Positions 45,384 through 53,188 of a stretch of 64,000 nt of DNA are shown piece by piece. The notes below the pieces were generated by a model. It searched no databases and was not told the origin of the DNA. It worked only from the letters and a program-made list of their open reading frames with translations. The first letter of the stretch is position 1. The number at the start of each line of letters is the position of its first letter. The position numbers were made by a program, and so were the translations under genes. Origin of the DNA: Symsagittifera roscoffensis (taxonomy: Eukaryota > Xenacoelomorpha > Acoela > Convolutidae); contig NC_087070.1 of the NCBI RefSeq assembly GCF_963678635.1, positions 52,738,750 to 52,802,749 of the forward strand. Direction: 5' to 3'.

Positions 45384-45513
45384 TTCGATAGCAACCGGCT
45401 ATCTTTTTTCTATATTATAGAAATTGTATGATTAGTTTTGATGGGACTATATAAAAACCCGGGGCTGTCAATACAGCACACCTGTTAGTTAAAAACTATT
45501 GTTGCCTGTTCAG

Positions 45514-45697
45514 CTGCTAGACTGATGGGGTTGGCTGTGCACAACGCTGCCATAGTGCTGGCAGTTATCTGCATAGTGGTCATACTGCTCGTGGCCGCCG
45601 CCATCTTCCTCCTCGTCCTCTTCCTCCTCAAGTACAAGGCAGCCAGTGCTGTTGGCACTGCAGCAGGTGCACAGTCGGCGACAGCCACTGGAAACGG
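45514..45697 (+). CDS. FN3 gene exon n (transmembrane helix)
   Basis: Encodes an Ala/Leu/Ile/Val-rich helix (AAIVLAVICIVVILLVAAAI and onward, about 30 residues) followed by KYKAASA, a positive stop-transfer. The small-residue-rich segment ATATGNG ends the exon. Phase 1 in, phase 2 out (GG|gtaag). This places all FN3 modules outside the cell. Confidence 0.88.
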
Positions 45698-47099
45698 GTA
45701 AGATTACTGAGTGTGAATAAAACAGTCGAAGTATAAACCAACCGAAAATGCGCGCAGAGTATATAAACCAGCCGAAAAGGTTATGAATAAAAATATGATG
45801 AATGAAATTTGCATAAATTCGTATGAATGAAATTTGCTAACTTTCGTAACGGTTACATAATTGGTGCATAACTGTTATATAACACTTACGTATTTTCGGC
45901 TGGTTGATACTTTGGCTGTTTGAAACTCAGTCTGGTTTATATACCACCAAGATTACTAATGCTGCTTTTCTTTTTGTTTTTTTTCGATCAAATGATTTTG
46001 TCTTTTAATTTATATGGGATCGTCATCACAATTTTAAGCAGTCAAAACAAGCAACACCGTTTAAACAGTGATTAATTCCAATTTCCAACTACGATGTCTA
46101 TCGGATCAAGATCTTTACCAAACCAATTGAGCGTGATGTGGTAATGGCTGCACTTGGTCCGGCGTAAAAAACCGGCTAAATTTTTACGAATAACTTTGCG
46201 CTGATGATCGAATTCGGTCAACAAAAAACCATTCCAGCGTTTATTTTCGAAAATTACTTGCTCCAGTCTAAGCACATTAGTCTCATTAGCAGATGTTTTG
46301 TGAATAAATTTTGTCCAATTTTCTGGTCTAAGCTCCCAAGAACTTTTGGTAAATGTGTCGTGAAAACAGGTATGACCGTTTCTCGACGCCGGACGAAGTA
46401 ACTCTGTTAATTGTGTCAGTTGTCATTTTTAAGTAACATACCGAATAAGACAAGCTCATCAGCTTCCCAGAGAACTAATTTGAGCCCAAAAATTCAAATT
46501 TCTCGTATTAATTGTGAGGTTGTTTTCACAACAAGAACACCTCTAAATTAGTTATCATATGCTGGCTAATTTTCGCCTTCAAAACAATGTTTATCAAATT
46601 TTGGCCCTGTTAAGCCCTTTCAAATAGTTTTGTCTACTTTTTGTCAAAAATTGAACCCTGTATCTTAAACAGTTGTAGAGAAAATAAACAAAACGTGAAG
46701 AAAAAGTTGCAACAATTATGTATAAGAATTATATCCAGAATAAGAGTTATTTTAAAAAAGTTCTTTAGAGACATTGAACAGAAATGCTGTTTCTCAAAAT
46801 TGTCAGGTTTAATTGTTCTTTTTTGCTTGCGGTCCTAGAATTACAAAATAATGGGATGATAAACGTGATTTTTTGGTTGAAATATTTTTGGCAGGTGTTT
46901 GGACAGTTTTGGGCATTTTTCTGAATGATGTTTTCACTTAATTTCCGTCTTCTAAATGAACATGCTTAGGTTAATTAACTTCTCTATAATTCGTTGACCG
47001 AAAAAGATACTGCCTGCATTTTAGCAAAAATTATAGATGTCTAAAAGTTGCATAAAAACTCCAGAAACTTTTTCACAATACTGTTACTTTTGTGTTCAG
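45698..47099 (+). other. Intron (1.4 kb)
   Basis: gtaaga ... tgttcag. A loose inverted pair around 45735-45935 (aaaccagccgaaaa / tttcggctggtt). Otherwise AT-rich, with no exon. Confidence 0.7.
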
Positions 47100-47220
47100 A
47101 GGGGGCGAAGGGCGTGGCAACCTGTGGAAGGACCCAGGAGACGGGGTCGAGTGGACCATCAACAAGACATACGACCTGAGGACTGCAGAAATCTTCAAGG
47201 CCAAACTGGGGGCCAAGTAA
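47100..47220 (+). CDS. FN3 gene last exon (cytoplasmic tail)
   Basis: Encodes GGEGRGNLWKDPGDGVEWTI then NKTYDLRTAEIFKAKLGAK and TAA. With exon n the tail is about 60 residues. No kinase, phosphatase or recognised signalling motif. Confidence 0.88.
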
Positions 47221-47294
47221 TGCGGCGGCGAACCACAACACATCTCAACCGGAGATGACTTGAACAAGCAGCAAAAAGAAACGATCAACATTTC

Positions 47295-47300
47295 AATAAA
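47295..47300 (+). terminator. Polyadenylation signal AATAAA
   Basis: 75 nt after the stop codon of the FN3 gene. A second AATAAA is at about 47572. Confidence 0.7.
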
Positions 47301-48558
47301 TCATCTTCAAATCGGAAAAAAATTATACAATATTTGTGCGAAATGGATTAAAAAAATGAAGCATCTTTTCAGAAAAAGATATTTACCAAGAACAATTCCA
47401 TTTAATGTCTTTTGATGGCGAGGATATTGTAAATATTTTATAGGTTTGAGCAAATTTTAATGAAAATCGAACGATGCCAATTTTTAATGGAAACATTAAA
47501 CTATTCTTGTTATTGAAAAAAACTATTAGGCATGTATGTTCGTTTTTCGGAACTTTCTATAAATTGTACATAATAAAACGTATTAAATTTAAATTGGACA
47601 TCACAGTATAAAAAATTTACTAGTTTAATCTGCAAAGTTGTCTGCAAAAGCTTATAATCGAGAGAAGCGAGAGAAATTAAAGAGAAGCGACATGTGGATT
47701 AGCTTGTTTTTTACCTTATTTTGTTTCTCACTCCGCGCAAAAAACAATCAGTAGCCCTCAAATTGAATATTTTCGTTTATACCTCCCTAATGATAAAAAA
47801 TAAAAATTTTTAAAACAAAATTGGACCGATTTTGCTTAGAAATGCAATAATGATAATCCCGAACATTTAATTACCCTCGAATGATGCCAAAACACAAATT
47901 AAATGACAATAAAATGCATTATGTGCCTCAAAGTCTCAAAATTATGTGCGAAAACCGCAAAAAAAAGAGCGAAAAAACTGCGACCCAGTTTGAGGCTAAA
48001 ATACGAAAAAACTGCTTTGTCTTGATCAGTCAAGATTTAATATCTTGCCTTTCATTGTAAAATTGAGACAATTTAGTTGCAATTGGATGAAGCGCATAAA
48101 AAAGACCAATTTTTAGTAGAAACTTTTCAAAAACTGTACTAATTTGCTATACATTTTTTAATTAAAATTTTTAATCACACACACACTGATTTCGATCACC
48201 AAAAATAGTCGTAGCAAGAAAAAATCTTGACGTTGATGCTTTGTTTTGCACCCTGAAAATTTCTAATTTGAGTTACAAAAACAAAAATCATCGAAAAGGC
48301 ATTTTTGTAAAACAACAGCAAATCAAGAGGGATCGCGAAAATATGCATTTTATAACAGGACTTTTATTAAACTACCTTTTTAAGTAATAATATCAAAAAA
48401 GATTTCAGTCATTTAAAAAAAATTCATCGCTTAAGCATTAAAGATGATGCAATGCAACGTTAAAAAATTAATTTGATTTGCAACTTAAGTTTTTTATTTA
48501 CTGAAAAGTTTTTATTTCAAGGTGGCTTTGCAAGCAAAAATGGTAGTTGCAAGTAGTA

Positions 48559-48767
48559 TTGTATCGTGTCCCGGATCCTAAGGGGGGGGTCCTTCCTAAG
48601 GGGGGGGTCCTCACGTAAAGCAAAATCCTAGGAAAGGGGTCCTTAATTTTTTGGAGGACCCTCATCCTAGGATTTTGTAAACGAAAGAGATTTTCCACCC
48701 AAAAAGCAGAAGACCCCCTACTTAGGATCTTGCTAAGTTTAGCTTAACAACAAGGGACACGATACAA
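48559..48767. repeat. Foldback (MITE-like) element, 209 bp
   Basis: Ends ttgtatcgtgtccc and gggacacgatacaa are 14-bp inverted repeats. Inside, ggatcctaag..gggggtc pairs with gacccccta.cttaggatc, and caaaatcctagga with tcctaggattttg, so the whole element folds on itself. No target duplication was found. Confidence 0.7.
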
Positions 48768-48912
48768 AAATCTTTCTAATTCCAAATTTTGGGGTCCTAA
48801 TTATTGGTCCTGATTAATTATATGAATCATATTAATTGTTATGCTTGTTTAGGGTAAATGAACTTTCGACCTAGTTGAAATTTGTTAGTGAACGGGGAAT
48901 TGACTTTTATGG

Positions 48913-48920
48913 TATATAAT
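48913..48920 (+). promoter_or_regulatory. TATA-like box upstream of the first Polinton ORF
   Basis: tatataat, about 150 nt upstream of the ATG at 49069. Motif only. Confidence 0.3.
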
Positions 48921-49068
48921 AAAAATTCGCCGGCCATTTTGGCAGCGTAGCTTAACTGTTGGCAGCAGTAAACTAATTCCTTAACTTGACCTAAATTTTA
49001 TGGTGAAAAGGCAGTAAATTGAAATTACTCTCAAAAGGCGGCGGCCGTTTCTGGGCAAAATATACCAA

Positions 49069-49638
49069 ATGATAAAATTGTCAAATTTTGAAATAAGAAA
49101 AATGAAATTAGAGGGAACTTGGTGTACTGAAGATATTGATAATGAACATTTACAATTAAGAGTGTTTTCAACCGCAGAAAAAAACTCATTTTTCAAATTA
49201 TGTAATGAACGCTACGTCGTCTTCCTCGAAAGGGCAAAGGAAATTTCAAAGAAAGAATACGAGTTGATTTTCAAAGAACAATTTTATTTGAGTGAGCTTC
49301 AACAAATCTCTTGGTGCATTTCTACAAAACAAAAGTATGGCACTGTGAGCGATTTGAATATTGCTGATTATGAAAACGTTTTCGACTATTCGTTTGACTT
49401 TAACTCATTATGGGTTGATAAAGACTTGGAGAGAAAAATCCGTCTATGTTTCAACAAGCTATCAAAATACAAAAAACTTCCGGTGGTTTATTTAATTATT
49501 TACCACCGTTATCTTAATGAGTCTAAATGGTATTTGCAAGGTCACTTTTATTTCCACTGGCTTGAAATTCAGCAGGTTGGAGAGGTGTTGGAAAAAATAA
49601 ATAATGAAATTGCAAAAAAGCAGAGTAACTCCTATTGA
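49069..49638 (+). CDS. Polinton ORF, unknown (189 aa)
   Basis: First ORF of the tight cluster. Charged, mixed alpha/beta-looking protein without a recognised motif; no signal peptide or membrane segment. Two starts are possible, 49069 (MIKLSN) and 49102 (MKLEGTW). The end overlaps the next ORF by 35 nt. Placement and codon use match the neighbouring Polinton genes, so it is called as real. Function unknown. Confidence 0.7.
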   Translation: MIKLSNFEIRKMKLEGTWCTEDIDNEHLQLRVFSTAEKNSFFKLCNERYVVFLERAKEISKKEYELIFKEQFYLSELQQISWCISTKQKYGTVSDLNIADYENVFDYSFDFNSLWVDKDLERKIRLCFNKLSKYKKLPVVYLIIYHRYLNESKWYLQGHFYFHWLEIQQVGEVLEKINNEIAKKQSNSY

Positions 49639-50038
49639 TTTGAAAATAATTCACGAAATTTATACGTCTTTGAAACAAACTTATCCTGATAATTCTAACC
49701 GACGCAACTATTTTCTAGCTGCATGTTCTCTGTTTTTTGTTAGTTCTGATAACCTTAACTACGACATTTTAATTAAGTTGAGACCTTATGGTGGCTTGAT
49801 TGGTATTGATAACTCTTCCTTGGACAAATATTTGAAAAATTCCAAAATTTTACGATTGCACGCTATTTTGCACGATGCGGCCGGATTTATACACGAATTT
49901 TATCAACAGGGTCCCACGTACTGTTACATGTTGCCCTGGAACTGTAACAACAGCTTATTGGGACATTTGAGTGGAATAGCGTTCTGCCTTTTCATTAAGT
50001 TGAAAAAACCAGAAGTTTATCATTTACTAGAATGCTAG
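49604..50038 (+). CDS. Polinton ORF, unknown, with HDAAGF motif (144 aa)
   Basis: Compact protein with LRPYGGLIGIDNSSLDKYL, then LRLHAILHDAAGFIHEFY, GPTYCYMLPWNC and a hydrophobic stretch LLGHLSGIAFCLFI. The His-Asp pair in a helix recalls phospholipase A2 folds, but the glycine-rich calcium loop is not evident, so no enzymatic function is claimed. It overlaps the preceding ORF by 35 nt and the next by 7 nt (ATG inside ..aATGCTAG). Confidence 0.72.
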   Translation: MKLQKSRVTPIDLKIIHEIYTSLKQTYPDNSNRRNYFLAACSLFFVSSDNLNYDILIKLRPYGGLIGIDNSSLDKYLKNSKILRLHAILHDAAGFIHEFYQQGPTYCYMLPWNCNNSLLGHLSGIAFCLFIKLKKPEVYHLLEC

Positions 50039-50601
50039 GCGAGAGATCAGTTGTGCTTGACGTGGAAGGCTTTCGTTACAAGAAAAACGCCTTTGTGGTT
50101 AAAGAATTAGCAATAACAACTTCAGACTACAGCGATCGACTCATTTTCCTACCTCCAGTGAATTTCAATATACTACCAAAGCTTGAACAAAAAGCTTACA
50201 ACTGGTTAACTAATTATTTACACGGTCTCCATTGGGAAAACGGTGATTATCTTTATATAAACTTGAATCAAATACTTCAGAGTTTTGTGCTGAGAAATCC
50301 TGGTGCCGTTTTTTACGCTAAAGGAAAAGAAAAGACAGAATTTTTGGCCAAGTACTTGGACCGAAAGATTGAAAACCTAGATGATTTGGGCTGTCCTCGG
50401 GTTGAAAACTTATATTTTAAAAATTATCCAAGTTGCAATAAACATATTCCACATTACAACTCCAGGAATCATTGTGCCTTGAAGAAAACCAAGGTTTTTT
50501 ATGATTGGTTGAAAAATGAACAACAGCGAGAGATCAGCGAAAGTGGAGACATACCTATCACAAAATTCAATGCTTTGTGCGTGGATGACTCCAGAGGGTG
50601 A
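50032..50601 (+). CDS. Polinton ORF, RNase H-fold/DEDD exonuclease-like (189 aa)
   Basis: The N-terminus VVLDVEGFRY (Asp10, Glu12) looks like the ExoI D-x-E motif of DEDD exonucleases. The C-terminal part has CNKHIPHYN and NHCALKKTKVFYDWL, placed like the ExoIII H-x-A-L-x-D motif, but Lys stands where the last catalytic Asp would be. This kind of DVEGF protein recurs in animal Polintons as far as I know. The family assignment is inference from motifs. Nuclease activity is doubtful because of the Lys. Overlaps both neighbours (7 and 17 nt). Confidence 0.65.
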   Translation: MLGERSVVLDVEGFRYKKNAFVVKELAITTSDYSDRLIFLPPVNFNILPKLEQKAYNWLTNYLHGLHWENGDYLYINLNQILQSFVLRNPGAVFYAKGKEKTEFLAKYLDRKIENLDDLGCPRVENLYFKNYPSCNKHIPHYNSRNHCALKKTKVFYDWLKNEQQREISESGDIPITKFNALCVDDSRG

Positions 50602-50857
50602 TATTAAAATTTCATTAACGAGAATAGAGCGTATTGATTGCAGTGGCCAAATTGTTCAGAGGAAGGAGCAAATAATAATTTCCGAAGAAGAGTTGTCTAC
50701 GTTGAAGAGGTTTTTTCCGGTTATTGATCAATTTGTATACTTCCAGAGATTCAAGTTTATCAGAAATGTTAGCCAGCAAGCGAGGAGTATGTCTTCCCGA
50801 ACTAGTCTTAGTACCCAAACGTCAGCCAGGAGTTCAGATGGATCTAAACAGCAGTGA
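50585..50857 (+). CDS. Polinton ORF, possible PC4-like ssDNA-binding protein (90 aa)
   Basis: Starts tested: 50516 and 50570 lie within the previous gene; 50585 (MTPEGDIK) gives the least overlap (17 nt) and keeps the full domain. The segment IKISLTRIERIDCSGQIVQR, then KEQIIISEEELSTLKRFFPVI, has the layout of the PC4/p15 fold: two strands around a turn, a K-G-I-S-L-like strand, then a helix with E..L and an Ile-Asp. The C-terminus is a Ser/Thr/Arg-rich tail. Similar layout in the minus-strand gene at 58102. Similarity is weak. Function inferred only. Confidence 0.6.
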   Translation: MTPEGDIKISLTRIERIDCSGQIVQRKEQIIISEEELSTLKRFFPVIDQFVYFQRFKFIRNVSQQARSMSSRTSLSTQTSARSSDGSKQQ

Positions 50858-51020
50858 ATTGCCAGATGAGATTAAGACGATTGTGAAAGAGGATACTGTG
50901 AAGAAAATAATGTACTACAAAAAAACCGCAAATATCCCAGCAAACTTTGTTTTAGAAATGCATGACATAAATGATAGAGATTTCACACGTTATGAAATTT
51001 TTTACTGTTCTCAAAAGTAA
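50838..51020 (+). CDS. Polinton small ORF, unknown (60 aa)
   Basis: Reads MDLNSSELPDEIKTIVKEDT to FYCSQK*. An upstream in-frame ATG (50724) lies deep in the preceding gene, so 50838 is preferred (20-nt overlap). Mostly helical at the start, then NFVLEMHDINDRDFTRYEI. No match recognised. It may be spurious, but its place in the packed cluster supports it. Confidence 0.5.
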   Translation: MDLNSSELPDEIKTIVKEDTVKKIMYYKKTANIPANFVLEMHDINDRDFTRYEIFYCSQK

Positions 51021-51092
51021 TTTAATTTTTTACAAGCTTCATTCGCAGAGAGAAAAAGTCTAACGCAGTCTGTAGAATAAATAGTTTCTCAA

Positions 51093-51377
51093 ATGTCAGA
51101 AGCAACAACAGCAGTAGATGAACCTGACGCAACATTAGTAACAGAGTTTGTTTATAACGAGACAAACAGTGAAAAAAAATCATGGAAGTTTTGTAACAAT
51201 GTAACTTTGCCAAGGTCTGAAGTAGTTTTTGTTGCGCAAATGGTAGTAATTCTAATTTTACTAACTTTCTGCATTCTCAAACTTTCTTTCACTAAATTAA
51301 GTTGCGAAGAAACGTCAGTTTGGTTCTCGATTTTATCAGGCTTGGTTGGTTACGTACTACCAAACCCAAGAATATGA
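51093..51377 (+). CDS. Polinton two-helix membrane protein (94 aa)
   Basis: After a polar N-terminus, LPRSEVVFVAQMVVILILL starts the first membrane helix (about 43-66). A second (about 76-90) contains VWFSILSGLVGYVLPNP. The LPRSEVVF...GY.LPNP pattern is what I know as a conserved small membrane protein of animal Polintons, always next to the ATPase. The role is unknown, perhaps in an internal membrane or exit. The gene stops four nucleotides into the ATPase gene (ATGA overlap at 51374-51377). Confidence 0.75.
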   Translation: MSEATTAVDEPDATLVTEFVYNETNSEKKSWKFCNNVTLPRSEVVFVAQMVVILILLTFCILKLSFTKLSCEETSVWFSILSGLVGYVLPNPRI

Positions 51378-52075
51378 ATAAAGTGATTGATACTTCGACA
51401 AGAATTTTTATGGCGATAGTGGGACCTTCAGGATCCGGGAAAACTGAGTTAATTTTGAAACTTCTGATGGGAAATACTTTTTACCCTAAATTTGGAACCG
51501 TTCTATATCTTTACAAAGAGATGCAACCTGCATTCTCAGAAAAAGTGTCTTCTCGCGAAGTGAATATGGAGTTCATGAAATTCGACGGATTCGAATCTGT
51601 GAGAAAATTAGAAAATGTTCTTCTAGTTTTCGATGATTCATGTGAAGACATCTATAATGACAAGGAATTTGTTAGGTTAGCGACAGCGGGTAGACATAGA
51701 GGGATAGATGTAATATATGTTAAGCATAACTTGTTTCAACAAAGTCGATGGTCGCGTACGATTGATTTGAACACTTCACACATCATTCTGTTCAAATCGC
51801 CTCGCGACGTTCAGCAACTAGATCTATTAGGAAGACAATTGAATGTATCAAAATTTTTGAGAAACTGTTACGAATTAGCTACCAGAGACTCTTTTGGACA
51901 TCTTCTAATCGACTTGGACCCCCGTACATCAGATTGTTTGAGATATTGTTCAAATATCACACCACCTGGGCCAACAGTTTTTTATTTACCCTTATCTGAA
52001 GCAGAAACTACTCCAATCACAAATGAAAAAGAAAAACTTATCTATTCTGCGGCATATGGTACAACTGAAACCTGA
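51374..52075 (+). CDS. ATP: Genome-packaging ATPase (FtsK/HerA-A32 type)
   Basis: 233 residues. Walker A GPSGSGKT at 17-24. Walker B VLLVFDDS at 82-89. Then GRHRGIDVIYVKHNLFQQS with the expected sensor-like Gln/Asn region, and a C-terminal PPGPTVFYLP. This is the A32-like motor that loads DNA into Polinton-type capsids. The start at 51374 overlaps the membrane-protein stop (ATGA). The longer in-frame start at 51302 would add 24 residues out of family. The end overlaps the next ORF. Confidence 0.92.
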   Translation: MNKVIDTSTRIFMAIVGPSGSGKTELILKLLMGNTFYPKFGTVLYLYKEMQPAFSEKVSSREVNMEFMKFDGFESVRKLENVLLVFDDSCEDIYNDKEFVRLATAGRHRGIDVIYVKHNLFQQSRWSRTIDLNTSHIILFKSPRDVQQLDLLGRQLNVSKFLRNCYELATRDSFGHLLIDLDPRTSDCLRYCSNITPPGPTVFYLPLSEAETTPITNEKEKLIYSAAYGTTET

Positions 52076-52328
52076 CCAGCTAAGAAGATTAATTAGAAAA
52101 ACTTCAAATCGTGAGATCATAACACTTGTTTGTGAATGTTTGCTCAATGTAGTCAATGGAAACGTACCCGTTAAAATCGCAAACATCGAACGATTCGAGA
52201 CAGCATACAAATACTTATTAACTCCAAAAACCAGTGTTGTCAAAAAACGTGCGATTATTTTGAGTAAAGAAGGCTTCCATTTAGTTCGACAAATACTTTA
52301 TTTTTGTTACAAGTACCTCACAACTTAA
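52023..52328 (+). CDS. Polinton conserved small basic protein (101 or 90 aa)
   Basis: LKPDQLRRLIRKTSNREIIT, then LVCECLLNVVNGNVPVK, and ILSKEGFHLVRQIL. The helix-helix layout with CE.LLNV..GNVP and the K-x-G-F end is found, to my knowledge, in a small Polinton protein family of unknown function, possibly a core protein. Starts: 52023 (53-nt overlap with the ATPase) or 52056 (20-nt overlap). The stop TAA shares its last A with the next ATG (TAATG). Confidence 0.68.
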   Translation: MKKKNLSILRHMVQLKPDQLRRLIRKTSNREIITLVCECLLNVVNGNVPVKIANIERFETAYKYLLTPKTSVVKKRAIILSKEGFHLVRQILYFCYKYLTT

Positions 52329-53188
52329 TGATGACTGCTGAAGAATTCATTCTAATTCCGAAACATTTATATGTTAAAGAGCAGCCACATGCTGCACGTG
52401 TTCTTCATGATAATAATATTAAACATAAAAATGCTCAACTGTCCTATCTTAACCGGCTTAGACCCCAATTACCTCCACAAACTAGTAAGACTACTGCAAC
52501 GAAGGAAACATTTACGGATAATGTTGAGCCCCAACAAGAACAGCTTAAACTGTTAACGGACGATGAAGAAGTACCGGTCGAACGTGTTAAAGACGAAAAA
52601 CTAGAAGAGAAACACAATAGACAGACCGAAAGCATTTTAGGACAGTTACAAGTTTTAGAAGACAAAAAATTTGTTAGAGCAAAAACCGTACTTGAAATTA
52701 TAGAAAATTCAGAAAGAGTAACCATAAACCATGACAATGAGGTGATATATGTAGATAAAGTACCAACAGGACTTAAAGCTACAATATTTTTATACGACAT
52801 ACAACAACCAACGAAAAAACTACACAATCCGGCGTTCATTAACATTTTAACTGCTCTCAACTTGAATGAAAACCTGGTAATAAATCGAAATGCCAAACAC
52901 GCGGTTCAGTCAGCGTCTTTTAACGCTCAAGAGAAACGAGAACCCGGACCCTCAAGAACCCGCTCAACATCGCCCACTTGGCAGGAAAAAAGTAGTGCAA
53001 ACCTTAAGAGAAGTAAAAAACACAAACGAAAAAGTCTCAGCGGTAATAGAAAAACCCAAAACCAAAAACGTGAAAAAGAGTCAGAAGAAGGCTCTGACTC
53101 ATACGGAACGCCCCATAACGATTCAGATTCTCCAACGTCAGAAAAGACGAAGGCGCAAACAAAACAATGGGAAAATTACCAAGATTGA
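52328..53188 (+). CDS. Polinton structural/regulatory protein, unknown (286 aa)
   Basis: Start at 52328 (MMTAEEFILIPKHLYV), directly at the previous stop (TAATG). Residues 1-20 resemble the VPK.L start of a known Polinton family, and the middle (about 95-190: ILGQLQVLEDKKFVRAKTVL, then KLHNPAFINILTALNLNENL) fits the same family, in which an 'ILD.VP' helix precedes a small domain. The last 100 residues are a Lys/Ser/Glu-rich tail. That tail is encoded by the same DNA as the integrase N-terminus in another frame (52890-53188). Confidence 0.68.
   Translation: MMTAEEFILIPKHLYVKEQPHAARVLHDNNIKHKNAQLSYLNRLRPQLPPQTSKTTATKETFTDNVEPQQEQLKLLTDDEEVPVERVKDEKLEEKHNRQTESILGQLQVLEDKKFVRAKTVLEIIENSERVTINHDNEVIYVDKVPTGLKATIFLYDIQQPTKKLHNPAFINILTALNLNENLVINRNAKHAVQSASFNAQEKREPGPSRTRSTSPTWQEKSSANLKRSKKHKRKSLSGNRKTQNQKREKESEEGSDSYGTPHNDSDSPTSEKTKAQTKQWENYQD

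Larger units (their letters stand above)
43532..45513 (+). other. Intron (1.98 kb) with simple repeats and a MITE
   Basis: Contains a TATAATC-rich stretch (about 44060-44160 and 44540-44700), an intronic-repeat member (about 44790-45030) and the foldback MITE (45157-45374). Confidence 0.75.
5529..47220 (+). other. Host gene: multi-FN3 single-pass membrane protein (5' end not found)
   Basis: Fifteen exons join without a frame break when each GT-AG intron is removed; I checked the phases one by one. The product is a chain of FN3-like modules rich in N-x-S/T sites, then a membrane-proximal region, one hydrophobic helix and a short cytoplasmic tail, i.e. a type I surface protein such as an adhesion molecule or receptor. 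No kinase or phosphatase domain is present. Module borders fall at phase-1 introns just after a conserved x-Cys/Tyr-Thr. The first visible exon begins in mid-module, so at least one exon lies upstream, probably outside the window. I do not recognise an orthologue. Introns carry a BEL/Pao element, a MITE and a tandem duplication. Confidence 0.85.
47301..49068. other. Intergenic region and unresolved left end of the Polinton
   Basis: AT-rich with no gene. Holds the foldback element 48559-48767 and a TATA-like tatataat (48913-48920) about 150 nt before the first Polinton ORF. The terminal inverted repeat of the Polinton should start somewhere here, but its partner is outside the window, so the boundary cannot be set. 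Confidence 0.6.

Noticed and set aside
45485-45688. Minus-strand ORF over the transmembrane exon
   Set aside because: Shadow of the plus-strand exon n, which has splice sites in phase with its neighbours.
49604-50038. Phospholipase A2 function for the HDAAGF protein
   Set aside because: Only the His-Asp pair fits; the calcium-binding glycine loop and the following Tyr pattern are not seen.
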